Positions 8,707-18,410 of a DNA stretch of 48,618 nucleotides are shown here, in pieces; within the stretch, counting starts at the first letter, position 1; every line of letters starts with the position of its first letter. A program made the position numbers and the translations under genes. Origin of the DNA: an uncultured Clostridia bacterium (GTDB lineage Bacteria; Bacillota; Clostridia; Lachnospirales; CAG-274); the NCBI GenBank assembly GCA_944383305.1, contig CALWOZ010000018.1:1-48618 (forward strand). Reading direction: 5' to 3'. The notes under the pieces are model-generated. The model searched no databases, was not told the DNA's origin, and worked only from the letters and a program-made list of their open reading frames with translations.

Positions 8707-9342
8707 ATGAGAGTTTTAATTATTGGTAATGGAAATATTGCTAACACTAAAATTATACAAAATATTTTAAAACCAAATGATATTATATTATGTTGTGATG
8801 GTGGTAGCAAATATTTATTTGAAGAAGGGATAATACCACATTATATAATTGGAGATTTAGACTCATCTATTCCTCAAATAATACAATTTTTTGAAACAAA
8901 AGGTGTAATATTTAAAAAATTTAACAGAAAAAAAGATGAAACAGATATGGAACTTTGTATAGATTTTGCAATATCTTTAGGTGCTAGTCAAATAATTATT
9001 TTAGGTGGTATAGGGACAAGACTAGACCATACATTAACAAATATAAATTTACTAATAAAAGCAGAAAATTCAAATGTTAAAGCTACAATTATAGATGATA
9101 ATAACGAAATAAATATAATAAGTAGTAGTATAGAAATAAATGGTAAAAAAGGAGACTTAATATCTTTAATACCTATTAGTACAACAGTTAACGGTATAAA
9201 TACAACTGGTTTAGAATATCCTTTAACTAATGCTACTATGACAATAGGCAAATCTTTAGGAGTTAGTAATGTTTTGGAAGATATAAAAGCAAATATCTCT
9301 ATAAAAGATGGATATTTATTAGTTATAAAATCAAAAGACTAA
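8707..9342 (+). CDS. Thiamine pyrophosphokinase
   Basis: Thiamine + ATP to thiamine diphosphate; 211 residues. Catalytic-domain motifs: CCDGGSKYLFE, PHYIIGDLDS, KKDETDME and GGIGTRLDHTL. The C-terminal all-beta thiamin-binding half contains GLEYPLTNATMTIG. Start at ATG 8707 with AGGTG overlapping the rpe stop; an in-frame GTG at 8698 is inside that site and is rejected. No TPP riboswitch is seen nearby. Confidence 0.94.
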   Translation: MRVLIIGNGNIANTKIIQNILKPNDIILCCDGGSKYLFEEGIIPHYIIGDLDSSIPQIIQFFETKGVIFKKFNRKKDETDMELCIDFAISLGASQIIILGGIGTRLDHTLTNINLLIKAENSNVKATIIDDNNEINIISSSIEINGKKGDLISLIPISTTVNGINTTGLEYPLTNATMTIGKSLGVSNVLEDIKANISIKDGYLLVIKSKD

Positions 9343-9392
9343 AAGTATTAAAAAATATTAATATATAAATTTAATTTTTGGAGGAAAATTTT

Positions 9393-9662
9393 ATGAAGGG
9401 AATAATTAGTGTTATAGGTAAAGATAATATAGGTATTATAGCAGAGGTATGTGGATTTTTATCAAAAAATGAAATAAACATATTAGAAATATCTCAACAT
9501 ATTGTAGGTGGATATTTTAATATGACAATGATTGTAGACATATCTAATGTAGATAATAGATTTAGTCAAGTTATAGAAGGAATACAGAAAGTTGGTCAAA
9601 AAATAGGCGTAGAAATAAAGTTACAAAGAGCAGATATATTTGACAGTATGCACAGAATTTAA
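9393..9662 (+). CDS. ACT domain protein (UPF0237)
   Basis: 89-residue stand-alone ACT domain: [20 protein letters not shown], then [22 protein letters not shown] domains bind small ligands, usually amino acids. GGAGG precedes the ATG at 9393. The UPF0210 gene follows 20 bases later; the two families are regularly adjacent, which suggests a regulatory or structural partnership, though the activity is not established. Confidence 0.92.
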   Translation: MKGIISVIGKDNIGIIAEVCGFLSKNEINILEISQHIVGGYFNMTMIVDISNVDNRFSQVIEGIQKVGQKIGVEIKLQRADIFDSMHRI

Positions 9663-9682
9663 TAACATTAGGAGGAAAATTA

Positions 9683-11041
9683 ATGTTAACAAACTATGAA
9701 ATACAAGAAACTAATAAAATGATTGAAGAATCTAATTTAGACGTTAGGACAATAACTATGGGTATTAGTCTTTTAGATTGTATAGATTCTGATATAAATA
9801 AACTAAAAACTAAAATATATGATAAAATAACAAAAAATGCAAAAAATTTAGTATCAGTTGGAGATGATATATCTAAAGAATATGGCATACCAATTATAAA
9901 TAAAAGAATATCCGTTACCCCAATAGGACTTATAGGAGCAGACCATAAACAACAAGATTTTGTAGAAATAGCTAAAACTTTAGATAAGGCAGCTGAAGAA
10001 TTAGGTGTGAATTTTATAGGTGGATATTCGGCATTAATAGAAAAGGGAAGTACAAATGGAGACATACACCTTGTTAGAAGTATACCAGAAGCATTAGCTA
10101 GTACAGAAAGAGTTTGTTCATCTGTTTGTGTAGGTTCATCTAGATATGGTATAAATATGAATGCTGTAAAAAAAATGGGTCAAATAATAAAAGAAATGGC
10201 ATATCTTACTAAAGATAATAGTTCAATGGCTTGTGCTAAATTTGTTGTATTTTGTAATGCTGTTGGAGATAATCCATTTATGGCAGGAGCCTTTCACGGT
10301 GTTTCTGAAAGAGATGTAGTAATAAATGTAGGAGTTAGTGGACCAGGTGTTGTTAAAAAAGCTTTAGAAGAAGTAAAGGGTGAAGATTTTGAAGTACTTT
10401 GTGAAACAATTAAGAAAACTTCTTTTAAAATAACTAGAGCAGGACAAATAGTAGCAAGAGAAGCATCTAAAAGACTTAACGTTCCTTTTGGTATAATAGA
10501 TTTATCTCTTGCACCAACACCATCTATAGGTGATAGTATAGCAGAGATATTTAATGAAATGGGATTAGAATATGCAGGAGCTCACGGAACAACAGCTGCA
10601 CTTGCTATATTAAATGATAATGTTAAAAAGGGAGGAATTATGGCCTCATCTTATGTAGGTGGACTTAGTGGAGCCTTTATCCCAGTTAGTGAAGACCACG
10701 CTATGATAGAAGCAGCCAAAAAAGGATTTTTAACATTAGATAAGTTAGAAGCTATGACTTGTGTATGTTCAGTTGGGCTGGATATGGTAGCTATACCGGG
10801 AAATACAGAAGCACATACAATATCAGCTATTATTGCTGATGAAATGGCAATAGGTATGGTAAATAATAAAACAACAGCAGTAAGAATAATTCCAGTTGTA
10901 GGTAAAGATGTTGGAGAAATGGTATCTTTTGGAGGACTTTTAGGACAAGCACCTATAATATCCGTAAATAAAGCTAATTGTCAAGATTTTATAAATCGTG
11001 GTGGAAGAATACCAGCACCTATTCATAGTTTTAAAAATTAA
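9683..11041 (+). CDS. UPF0210 (DUF711/PFL) family protein
   Basis: 452 residues, full length. Conserved features visible: [11 protein letters not shown] near the N-terminus, a Gly-rich core with [20 protein letters not shown], and [13 protein letters not shown] followed by [12 protein letters not shown]. Cytoplasmic; related to glycyl-radical-like folds in structure descriptions, but no reaction is assigned. AGGAGG upstream. Expressed with the ACT-domain gene, which may sense its ligand. Confidence 0.93.
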   Translation: MLTNYEIQETNKMIEESNLDVRTITMGISLLDCIDSDINKLKTKIYDKITKNAKNLVSVGDDISKEYGIPIINKRISVTPIGLIGADHKQQDFVEIAKTLDKAAEELGVNFIGGYSALIEKGSTNGDIHLVRSIPEALASTERVCSSVCVGSSRYGINMNAVKKMGQIIKEMAYLTKDNSSMACAKFVVFCNAVGDNPFMAGAFHGVSERDVVINVGVSGPGVVKKALEEVKGEDFEVLCETIKKTSFKITRAGQIVAREASKRLNVPFGIIDLSLAPTPSIGDSIAEIFNEMGLEYAGAHGTTAALAILNDNVKKGGIMASSYVGGLSGAFIPVSEDHAMIEAAKKGFLTLDKLEAMTCVCSVGLDMVAIPGNTEAHTISAIIADEMAIGMVNNKTTAVRIIPVVGKDVGEMVSFGGLLGQAPIISVNKANCQDFINRGGRIPAPIHSFKN

Positions 11042-11059
11042 TATAATGGAGGAATGATT

Positions 11060-12511
11060 ATGATACAAATATCTAATTTAAAAAGTGCTAAAGTTTTTTA
11101 TTTCTTTGAAGAAATTAGTAAAATACCAAGACCTAGCTTTCACGAAAAAGCTATTAGCGAATATTTAGTAAAATTTGCAAAAGATAGGAATTTAGATGTA
11201 AGAGTAGATGAAGTTTATAATGTTGTTATAAAAAAACCAGCTACTAAAGGATATGAAAATGCACCAACAATAGCTATACAAGGACATACAGATATGGTAT
11301 GTGAAAAAAATAAAGGAGTAGAACACGACTTTTTAAATGACCCTATAAAACTTATATATGAAGGAGATTTTATAAAAGCAGATAGAACTACGTTAGGTTC
11401 TGATAATGGTATAGCTGTTGCTATGGCTTTAGCTATATTAGACTCAGATGATATTTCACACCCTTCAATAGAAGCTATTTTTACAGCTAGTGAAGAATCT
11501 GGTATGGAGGGAGTAAGTTTTTTAGATACAAATGATTTAAAATCCTCTATACTTTTAAATATAGATTCTGATGAAGAAGGAATATTTACAGTTGGCTGTG
11601 CTGGTGGTGTTAAAACAAATATAAATATACCAATAAAATATGAAGATACTGATAATAACTATGAATCTTATTGTATAGGAGTATATGGATTAACAGGTGG
11701 ACACTCTGGTATAGATATTAATAAGGGCAGAGCAAATTCTAATAAACTTTTAGTAAGAACATTAAATACTCTATCTAAAGATATAGACTTTTCTTTAAAT
11801 AAAATAGAAGGTGGAGCAAAAGATAATGCCATACCTAGAGAAGCTGAAGCTATAATCTCTATTGATAATAAAAATATTAGTTTATTAGAGCAAAAATTAA
11901 AAAATATAGAAGATACTTATAAATTTGAACATAGTAATACAGACCCAAATCTATCAATTAAAATTCAAAAAGTTGAAAAACAAAAAAAATCTTTTGTTAA
12001 AGAAGATTTTAATAAACTTATAACAAGTATAATGATATTACCTAATGGAGTACAAACAGTAAGTGCAGAGATAGAAGGTCTTACAGAAAGTTCTATAAAC
12101 TTAGGGGTAGTAAATACTAATGATGAAGGTGTAGAAATAATAGCCTCTATAAGAAGTGCTATAGTATCAAAAAAAGAACTAATAATGGAACAAGTACAAC
12201 TTTTTATAAATAGTATTGGTGGGAAAATAGATTTTAGAGGAGATTATCCAGCCTGGGAATATAATAAAAATTCTATTATTAGAGAAAAATGTATAAATGT
12301 ATATAAATCAATGTATGGAAAAGAACCAGAATTACAAATAATACACGCAGGTCTTGAATGTGGACTTTTATCACAAAAGATGCCAAATGTAGATTTAATT
12401 TCTTTTGGTCCAAACTTATATGATATACACACACCAGATGAAAAAGCTAGTATTTCTTCTATTGATAGAGTATGGAAATTTTTATTAAATCTTCTTAAAG
12501 AGATAAATTAG
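11060..12511 (+). CDS. pepD: Aminoacyl-histidine dipeptidase (M20 family)
   Basis: Zinc dipeptidase of peptidase family M20C; 483 residues. Metal-site segments: QGHTDMVCEKN (His and Asp), GSDNGIAVAMALAIL (bridging Asp), TASEESGMEGV (Glu-Glu), LNIDSDEEG and a C-terminal HAGLECGLLS. The dimerisation/lid insert begins around GLTGGHSGIDI. The start at 11060 is chosen because GGAGGA ends immediately before an ATG at 11054, leaving a workable spacing only for 11060. Probably cleaves cytosolic dipeptides. Confidence 0.94.
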   Translation: MIQISNLKSAKVFYFFEEISKIPRPSFHEKAISEYLVKFAKDRNLDVRVDEVYNVVIKKPATKGYENAPTIAIQGHTDMVCEKNKGVEHDFLNDPIKLIYEGDFIKADRTTLGSDNGIAVAMALAILDSDDISHPSIEAIFTASEESGMEGVSFLDTNDLKSSILLNIDSDEEGIFTVGCAGGVKTNINIPIKYEDTDNNYESYCIGVYGLTGGHSGIDINKGRANSNKLLVRTLNTLSKDIDFSLNKIEGGAKDNAIPREAEAIISIDNKNISLLEQKLKNIEDTYKFEHSNTDPNLSIKIQKVEKQKKSFVKEDFNKLITSIMILPNGVQTVSAEIEGLTESSINLGVVNTNDEGVEIIASIRSAIVSKKELIMEQVQLFINSIGGKIDFRGDYPAWEYNKNSIIREKCINVYKSMYGKEPELQIIHAGLECGLLSQKMPNVDLISFGPNLYDIHTPDEKASISSIDRVWKFLLNLLKEIN

Positions 12512-12522
12512 GAGGTAATCTA

Positions 12523-13815
12523 ATGAAATTACCTTGGAATAAAAAATATTTAATAATTTCATTTCATATAGTAATAACATTAGTAATGCTATATGCTTTA
12601 AAATATGGTATAGACTTTTTAGCATATATTTTAAAAAATCTTAGTATAATATTTGAAAATATAAAGTCAGGGATAGGCTGGTTTTTATCTACAATTATAG
12701 TTGTAGTTATAGCATTTGTATTTGCTTATTTATTAGACCCAGTTGTAGATTTTTTTCAAGAAAAATATGAAATACTATATGAAAAATATTTAAAGGATAA
12801 AATAGAAAATATAAAAATAAATTTTAAATCAAAAAATAAGTTTACAAAAAAAAGAAATAAAAAACAACAAAAAGTTGAAAAAGGTAGACTAGAAGGTACT
12901 ATTTTAACATACTTAACAATTGTTTTAATTATTATGCTCCTTAGTACAGTTTTAGTAAGGAGTATAAGTAAAAGTGGTGCAGGTAGCTTTATAGACAATG
13001 TTACTTCGTATATCAAAACGTCTATTTCAGGGTTTCAAGATGATTTAACAAGATTTTATAATGAATTAAATGGAGAATTAATAAGTAATGAAATTTTTGA
13101 AGAATATATTTCTCCTCACTTAAATAAAATAACAACAACTTTTACTTCTTTTATATATGATATAGGAAATAATATTATATCTATTATAACATCTGTTGGA
13201 AATGGTATAATAAATGTTGTTATTAGTATTGTAATTTGCTTTTATTTTTTAAAAGATAAGAAAATTATAAAAACTAAATTGGAAAATATATGTATAGCAT
13301 TTTTACCTAAAAAATTTTATAGAGTTACTAAAAATGGTCTTGGTGATATTCACGCAGTATTTTCTGGATATATAAGAGGGATGCTTCTTGATGCTTGTAT
13401 TATGGCAATACTTATTAGTATAGTTTTATCTCTTATTGGATTAAAATTTTCTGTTATTATTGGCTTAATATCTGGATTTTCTAATGTAATACCATACTTT
13501 GGTGCATTAGTAGGATTTATACTTGCAATATGTGTTGCACTTATAAGTGGTGAACCTATGCAAGCCTTATATTCAACCATAGGAATGCTTGTATTACAAC
13601 AAGTTGACACAATATTTATTGCACCTAAAGTTGTAGGAGAAAGTGTAGAACTTAGTCCAGTTATTGTTATTATAGCATTATCTATTGCTGGAAATCTTTT
13701 TGGATTATGGGGTATGGTGTTTGCAGTACCTGTTTTTGCCACAATAAAATTATTCGCTTCCAGAATATATGAAAGACGTAGATTAAAAAATATTTATAAA
13801 GATATAAATAATTAA
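12523..13815 (+). CDS. AI-2E family membrane protein
   Basis: 430-residue polytopic inner-membrane protein of the PerM/AI-2E exporter family. Hydrophobic segments around residues 8-27, 45-70, 127-145 (after a Lys-rich cytoplasmic loop), 208-240 and a C-terminal cluster from 285 to 415. Family hallmarks: GYIRGMLLDACIMAILIS, IPYFGALVGFILA, PKVVGESVELSPV and GNLFGLWGMVFAVPVFA. Members have varied proposed roles (autoinducer, Na/H exchange), so substrate is open. Last gene before a terminator. Confidence 0.9.
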   Translation: MKLPWNKKYLIISFHIVITLVMLYALKYGIDFLAYILKNLSIIFENIKSGIGWFLSTIIVVVIAFVFAYLLDPVVDFFQEKYEILYEKYLKDKIENIKINFKSKNKFTKKRNKKQQKVEKGRLEGTILTYLTIVLIIMLLSTVLVRSISKSGAGSFIDNVTSYIKTSISGFQDDLTRFYNELNGELISNEIFEEYISPHLNKITTTFTSFIYDIGNNIISIITSVGNGIINVVISIVICFYFLKDKKIIKTKLENICIAFLPKKFYRVTKNGLGDIHAVFSGYIRGMLLDACIMAILISIVLSLIGLKFSVIIGLISGFSNVIPYFGALVGFILAICVALISGEPMQALYSTIGMLVLQQVDTIFIAPKVVGESVELSPVIVIIALSIAGNLFGLWGMVFAVPVFATIKLFASRIYERRRLKNIYKDINN

Positions 13816-13939
13816 ATATATTTGTTATTTTTAGTGACTATATATATAAAGTTATATAAATACTTATTATCTGTATAAACTATCAGTAATATAGCTATAA
13901 AAATTATATATTTACTAAGATTAAATGAAGCTTTGTGTT

Positions 13940-13966
13940 TGGACACCATATTAGGTGTCCATTTTA
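13940..13966 (+). terminator. Terminator after the AI-2E gene
   Basis: TGGACACC (13940-13947) pairs with GGTGTCCA (13954-13961) and is followed by TTTT. Confidence 0.75.
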
Positions 13967-13979
13967 CTTTTAAAACAAA

Positions 13980-14021
13980 ATCAAAAAGCAGTCAATCATA
14001 TAGATTAACTGCTTTTTGATT
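13980..14021. terminator. Bidirectional terminator
   Basis: ATCAAAAAGCAGT and ACTGCTTTTTGAT form a 13-bp perfect stem. It lies downstream of the decayed minus-strand gene and may have been its terminator. Confidence 0.75.
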
Positions 14022-14053
14022 AAAACAAATAAAATTAATAAATTAGAATTTTG

Positions 14054-14594
14054 TTATAGCTTTTCTATTTTAGGTACATAAAAACCACAAGACAATTTTT
14101 TCATAATGTGACGATAATCTTTTAATGAAAATATTTTTGAGGTTGATAAAATCAAATATTTGTCATCTTTGTTCGTGACAAAATAATGTGTATTTTCAAA
14201 CCCATTCTTTTTATAAAAATCTATTCATCTTATTCGCTGAATATAATTTTCTGCCTCTTGGTCTAAGGGTTCTACATTTAGATAAATTGGTTTTCCAATA
14301 ATAGATGATTTAAAATTGCAGAGCCATATCCTTTTGAACGTATTTCATCATTGACGGCTAAATATAAAACAAATACAATATTTTTATTTTCTACTACATA
14401 ACTTATACCACAAAAAAAGTTTCGTTATCATAATAAGCGAGAAAATGTACACTTTTACTTAACGTCCAAAGATTTAATAACTACATAGGTATTTGCTCAT
14501 TTTTTGGAAAAGCTTTTTTCATCAACTGTTTAATTTGAATATATTTAGATAGTTTGTTATTGATTGTCTTTGTTTTTAGTTCAATTTTAATCAC
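14054..14594 (-). pseudogene. Decayed GNAT acetyltransferase
   Basis: Reading the minus strand across frames reconstructs one GNAT-type protein of about 180 residues: MKKAFPKNEQIP, then HFLAYYDNET, CGISYVVENKNIVFVLYLAV, the acetyl-CoA loop RSKGYGSAIL, LNVEPLDQEAENYIQRI, FYKKNGFENTHYF and a C-terminal FYVPKIEKL. It is broken by TAG at 14483-14481 (where Trp is likely), TGA at 14227-14225, a frameshift at the seven-T run (plus 14412-14418) and a second near 14285-14295. Codon use includes more CGT and GTC than neighbours, suggesting acquired DNA. The GTG start is a guess. Non-functional as read. Confidence 0.85.
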
Positions 14595-14757
14595 CACCTA
14601 TATAAATTTTAATTTATATGGTAATTATATATTTATACAGTATCACTTATAACATTAAAGTAATTATTATATATCTAATAAGTTTGATTTTATTTAAGAA
14701 AAATAATATAAAAAATTGTTTTTAATGTTAAGTATTGTATAAAACATAGGTTAATAA

Positions 14758-15381
14758 CTAATCTAAAAAGCTAATAAAATTTAATATTTGTTCAACAGAG
14801 TTGTCAATACCGATTTTACTAGTGTTTAAAACTAAATCATAGTTTGATATATTATCCCATTCTCTTCCAGTATAATAACTATAATAATGACCTCTTTTTT
14901 TATCTGTTTTGTGTAAAATACTTTCCGCGTGTTTAGGGTCTACGTCTGGATTTATTTCTAATAGACGTTTAATTCTAAAATCTTTGTCTGCTCTAATATA
15001 AACTTTAACAAGTCGTTCTTCTTCTCTAAGGATATAATCAGAACATCTACCAACAATAACAGCAGATTTATTACGAGCTATATTTCTTATAACATCAGAC
15101 TGAATAGCAAAAAGTTTATCATTAGTTAAAAAATCATTATTTTGAAAAAATAAACCAGTTGTTGAAGGAGTACCCATAGCGATAGAATATAAAAAGCTAT
15201 TAGTTGGCTTTTCATCTACATTTTCAAATATAGTTTCTGTAAAGCCACTTTTTTTAGCAGCTAAAGATATAAGTTTTTTATCATAAAATTCACAACCAAT
15301 CTTAGCAGCTAATTTTTCACCAACTTCTTTACCACCGCTACAAAATTCTCTACAAATAGTTACAATTATTTTTTTATTCAT
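14758..15381 (-). CDS. Cytidylate kinase-like family protein
   Basis: 207-residue P-loop protein of the cytidylate-kinase-like family. The N-terminus IIVTICREFCSGGKEVGEKLA replaces the usual GxxGxGK loop, and EFYDKKLI, VIVGRCSDYIL and RVYIRA-type (VKVYIRADKDFR) segments follow. Family members are widespread in Clostridia and bind nucleotides; substrate is not established. GGGAGG precedes the ATG; an extended -10 (TGATATAAT) lies at 15422-15414. Monocistronic. Confidence 0.88.
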   Translation of the reverse strand: MNKKIIVTICREFCSGGKEVGEKLAAKIGCEFYDKKLISLAAKKSGFTETIFENVDEKPTNSFLYSIAMGTPSTTGLFFQNNDFLTNDKLFAIQSDVIRNIARNKSAVIVGRCSDYILREEERLVKVYIRADKDFRIKRLLEINPDVDPKHAESILHKTDKKRGHYYSYYTGREWDNISNYDLVLNTSKIGIDNSVEQILNFISFLD

Positions 15382-15413
15382 AATAAGTACCTCCCTAAAA
15401 CTATTTATTATTA

Positions 15414-15422
15414 ATTATATCA
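15414..15422 (-). promoter_or_regulatory. Extended -10 promoter of the cytidylate kinase-like gene
   Basis: Minus strand TGATATAAT, with a weak TTTATT box 17 bases upstream of TATAAT; 33 bases before the start codon. Confidence 0.5.
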
Positions 15423-15511
15423 TATTTTAGATATAAAATAAAGTATTCAAATATACAAAAATTATATTATTATATTTGTATATTTAAACACTTTTTAGTA
15501 AAAATTTATAT

Positions 15512-16072
15512 CTAAATATTTATTATATCTATTGATATTAATTTTTCATTATCAAATATAAATTTTGCTATAAAAGGCATAATATCTTTTATTTTGTTAA
15601 AATGTTCATATCCATAAGAAGAGTTATAAAAATTGAGAATAGTAGAAAGAGAAGTACCGTGAGTTCCAATTACTATATTTTTATTGTTATATGTCTTTAA
15701 TACATATTTTAATGAATTTATATTTCTATCTTGTACTTCTTTTAAGCTTTCACCATCAGTAAGCTTAAAATTAAAATCTTCCCATTGTTTTTTAGAAAAT
15801 GATTTAAAATCTTCAATCCAACAGTTAGATATTTGCCTCTCTCTAAAATCTTCAATTAATTCTATATTTTTATTTATATAATCAGAAAATGGCTTTAATG
15901 TATCTATAGCTCTTTTATAAGGACTAGATAATATTTTATCTATTTTTTTATCTTTTAAATAATTCAGTATTTTTAATGAATCATTAGTACCTTTTTTTGT
16001 TAATGGTCTTTCTAAATCACATTTTATTGAAAAATCTGGTTCACAATGTCTAATAAAGTATATAGTTGTCAT
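15512..16072 (-). CDS. Histidine phosphatase (phosphoglycerate mutase-like)
   Basis: 186-residue member of histidine phosphatase clan 1. Phospho-acceptor site IYFIRHCEPDF (RHC where RHG is usual), acid residue in EDFRERQISNCW, and the second catalytic His in VIGTHGTSLSTIL. AAAGGAG precedes the ATG at 16072; an in-frame extension upstream reads through the preceding gene and is rejected. Distal gene of the mgsA-DUF1294 unit. Substrate unknown; family members include alpha-ribazole phosphatases and phosphoglycerate mutases. Confidence 0.9.
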   Translation of the reverse strand: MTTIYFIRHCEPDFSIKCDLERPLTKKGTNDSLKILNYLKDKKIDKILSSPYKRAIDTLKPFSDYINKNIELIEDFRERQISNCWIEDFKSFSKKQWEDFNFKLTDGESLKEVQDRNINSLKYVLKTYNNKNIVIGTHGTSLSTILNFYNSSYGYEHFNKIKDIMPFIAKFIFDNEKLISIDIINI

Positions 16073-16083
16073 ATTAATCTCCT

Positions 16084-16374
16084 TTACAATAGTGTAGTTA
16101 ATATATAAACAATAAATAAATGTAAAATTAAAGATATTATACATATAAAGTAGAATTTTTTCTTTTTAGTCTTATGGTTAAATAATTTCATAGATAAAAA
16201 TCCACCAATAAAACCACCTAAAAGAAAAAACTTAAAAAGTGTATTTTCTTTTATACGCCATTTATTTTTTATAGCTTTTCTTTTATCTATAAAGACAAGT
16301 AAAAATAGTATAAAATTAATTAGTATATAGTAAGAAAGAATAAAATAAATTATTGTTTCATAATTTCTCTCCAA
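16084..16374 (-). CDS. DUF1294 membrane protein
   Basis: 96 residues with about three hydrophobic spans (residues 9-28, 46-62, 75-94) and the family core FIDKRKAIKNKWRIKE ... LGGFIGGFLSMKLFNHKTKK. The frame overlaps the end of mgsA by 25 bases with a TTG start lacking a good ribosome site, so the exact start is uncertain and translation is probably coupled to mgsA. Role unknown. Confidence 0.85.
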   Translation of the reverse strand: MERNYETIIYFILSYYILINFILFLLVFIDKRKAIKNKWRIKENTLFKFFLLGGFIGGFLSMKLFNHKTKKKKFYFICIISLILHLFIVYILTTLL

Positions 16375-16748
16375 TCAAGGTCACCTCTATCAAGAGTTAA
16401 AAGAAGGGCTTCAGCAGTGGCAAGATTACTAGCCAGAGGAATATTGTGTGTATCACACAATCGCATAATACTGTTTATATCATCTTCATAGTCTTTAACA
16501 TAAGAAGGGTCTCTTAAAAATATAAGTAAATCTATCTCATTATTTATTATTTGAGAGCCTAATTGTTGTTCGCCACCTAAATGTCCAGCTAAATATTTAT
16601 TTACGTTTAAATTAGCAGTTTCTTGTATTAACGTTCCAGTAGAACCAGTAGCAAAAAGTGTGTGTTTATTTAAAATATGTCTATATGCTATACATAAATT
16701 TTCCATAAGAATTTTTTTATTATCATGCGCAACTAATGCAATATTCAT
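16350..16748 (-). CDS. mgsA: Methylglyoxal synthase
   Basis: Converts dihydroxyacetone phosphate to methylglyoxal, a bypass when phosphate is limiting. 132 residues. Motifs: ALVAHDNKK, FATGSTGTLI, GHLGGEQQLGSQI, DLLIFLRDP (catalytic Asp) and IPLASNLATAEALL. AGGGGTG precedes the ATG. It follows rodA at the end of the shape-gene block, a common clostridial order. Confidence 0.96.
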   Translation of the reverse strand: MNIALVAHDNKKILMENLCIAYRHILNKHTLFATGSTGTLIQETANLNVNKYLAGHLGGEQQLGSQIINNEIDLLIFLRDPSYVKDYEDDINSIMRLCDTHNIPLASNLATAEALLLTLDRGDLDWREIMKQ

Positions 16749-16823
16749 AATATGTCACCCCTTAAATTTTAACATTTGTTATATTATAACATAAAAACTA
16801 TTAAAAAATAAATAAAATTTTGA

Positions 16824-17978
16824 TTATTTTTCAAATAAATTTTTAGGCTTAGTCATACTAACGTTTAATACTAGACCTATACAAGACATATTTACAAGCA
16901 TTGAACTACCACCAGCACTTAAAAAAGGAAAGGGCATACCAGTATTAGGTAATAAACTAGTAGCAACACCAATATTTACAAATATTTGAAATGCTAGCAT
17001 ACCAACGACGCCTACAACAATAAGCATACCTAATGTATCAACAGCTTTGTTAGCAATAATAAGACATTTACCAACTATTAATAGAGATAAAAAGATGACG
17101 ATACAACAACCAATAAATCCAAACTCTTCACCTATTACTGCAAATATAAAATCATTATGAGAATAGGGGATATAATTTAGTTGATTCATACTTCCATTAA
17201 AAAGTCCTTTTCCCACAAGTTGACCTGAGCCTATTGCCCACGCAGAATTTTTAGTTTGGTATAAAGAACTATCAGTTGTGTTTAAATCAAAAGATATAAT
17301 AGATATAATTCTATCTAATTGATACTCTTTTAAAATTTTACTTAATATAAAGTATTTCCCACTAATAATATCTATTGCCAATATGATAATAATAGGTATA
17401 AAAATAATCAAAATAATTTTTATATATTTAAAATCTAAATTACCTGCAAATATTTGAAAAATTAATATTGCTAAAATAACTAATGAAGCAGATAAAGATG
17501 GCTGAGCTTTTATTAATAAAACGGGTATAATTGTTAAAATTCCTAATATTAAAAGATATTTCATTTCGTTTATATAATGTTTGTTTTTATCTATAAATGT
17601 TGCTATAAAAATAATCATAAATATTTTACAAAATTCAGAAGGTTGTATACCAAAAATCCATCTTTTAACTTCATTTATAGATTTACCTAAAGGGGACAAA
17701 ACTAATATTAAAAGTATTAAATTAACAACATATATTGGTATATAAAATTTACATATAAATCTATAATCTATAAAGGCAGCACATAACATAGCAATTATAC
17801 CTATAATAAACCAAATAATTTGATTCATAAATTCTGAAGATAAGAATTCTTCATTAAATCCAATGTTTAAAGTATTAATTTTATTAGCACTTCCTATTGC
17901 TATTATACCTATAATAACCATACAAAATACCATTATAACTAATAGATAATCAAAATAAAGAAGCTTTTTTTTAAGCAT
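16824..17978 (-). CDS. rodA: RodA/FtsW/SpoVE-family glycan polymerase
   Basis: 384-residue SEDS-family protein, polymerising lipid II into glycan strands with a partner class B PBP. About ten membrane spans. SEDS marks: WIFGIQPSEFCK, KAQPSLSASLVI, IPYSHNDFIFAVIGEEFG, and NTGMPFPFLSAGGSSML. Context with mreBCD and PBP2 supports a RodA (elongation) role rather than FtsW. AAAGGA upstream of the ATG. A hairpin separates it from minE. Confidence 0.93.
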   Translation of the reverse strand: MLKKKLLYFDYLLVIMVFCMVIIGIIAIGSANKINTLNIGFNEEFLSSEFMNQIIWFIIGIIAMLCAAFIDYRFICKFYIPIYVVNLILLILVLSPLGKSINEVKRWIFGIQPSEFCKIFMIIFIATFIDKNKHYINEMKYLLILGILTIIPVLLIKAQPSLSASLVILAILIFQIFAGNLDFKYIKIILIIFIPIIIILAIDIISGKYFILSKILKEYQLDRIISIISFDLNTTDSSLYQTKNSAWAIGSGQLVGKGLFNGSMNQLNYIPYSHNDFIFAVIGEEFGFIGCCIVIFLSLLIVGKCLIIANKAVDTLGMLIVVGVVGMLAFQIFVNIGVATSLLPNTGMPFPFLSAGGSSMLVNMSCIGLVLNVSMTKPKNLFEK

Positions 17979-18035
17979 GTAAAAATCCTTTCTAGTATAA
18001 AATAAATTTTTGTTAATTGTGAATAAAATAATTGC

Positions 18036-18062
18036 AAAAAAGCAGAGAATGCTCCGCTTTTT
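18036..18062 (-). terminator. Hairpin between minE and rodA
   Basis: Read on the minus strand, AAAAAGCGGAGC and GCTCTGCTTTTT-like arms pair with one mismatch and end in six T residues. Likely partial termination after minE. Confidence 0.6.
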
Positions 18063-18091
18063 AAAAATCTAGACTTAAATATGTAATTAGA

Positions 18092-18379
18092 TTATCCTTG
18101 GTTTTTATGCATACTTTTAATAGGTATATTTGCGTAAAGCATAGGAACACTATTTTCTTTGTCATCTGTTTCTGTTTTTGTTATTTGAATATCTAATTCT
18201 TCTTCATCTATTTCCATATAGTTTGATATAACACGAATAATATCTGTTTTTAACATTTCTAAAACTTGAGTTGAACAATTAGCTCTGTCATGTATTAAAA
18301 CAAGTTTAAGCCTATCTTTAGCAACGTCTTTAGACGACGTTTTTTTACCAAATAGATTATTAAATATATCTAGCAACAT
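18092..18379 (-). CDS. minE: Cell division topological specificity factor MinE
   Basis: 95 residues. Drives MinD off the membrane to create the Min oscillation. The MinD-contact region and the core SSKDVAKDRLKLVLIHDRANC are present, followed by MLKTDIIRVISNYMEIDEEE and a conserved beta strand ending IPIKSM. AAGGAGG precedes the ATG. Its presence means MinCD is positioned by a MinE system. Confidence 0.95.
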   Translation of the reverse strand: MLLDIFNNLFGKKTSSKDVAKDRLKLVLIHDRANCSTQVLEMLKTDIIRVISNYMEIDEEELDIQITKTETDDKENSVPMLYANIPIKSMHKNQG

Positions 18380-18410
18380 AATTCCTCCTTTATATAAAAA
18401 TATACAATAA

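Larger units (their letters stand above)
13816..14053. other. Intergenic region with two terminators
   Basis: No open frame with a ribosome site. It contains the two hairpins listed at 13940 and 13980; the rest is plain AT-rich sequence between the AI-2E gene and the decayed acetyltransferase. Confidence 0.7.

Noticed and set aside
9343-9392. TPP riboswitch near thiamine pyrophosphokinase
   Set aside because: No conserved TPP aptamer segments (such as CTGAGA) before or after the gene.
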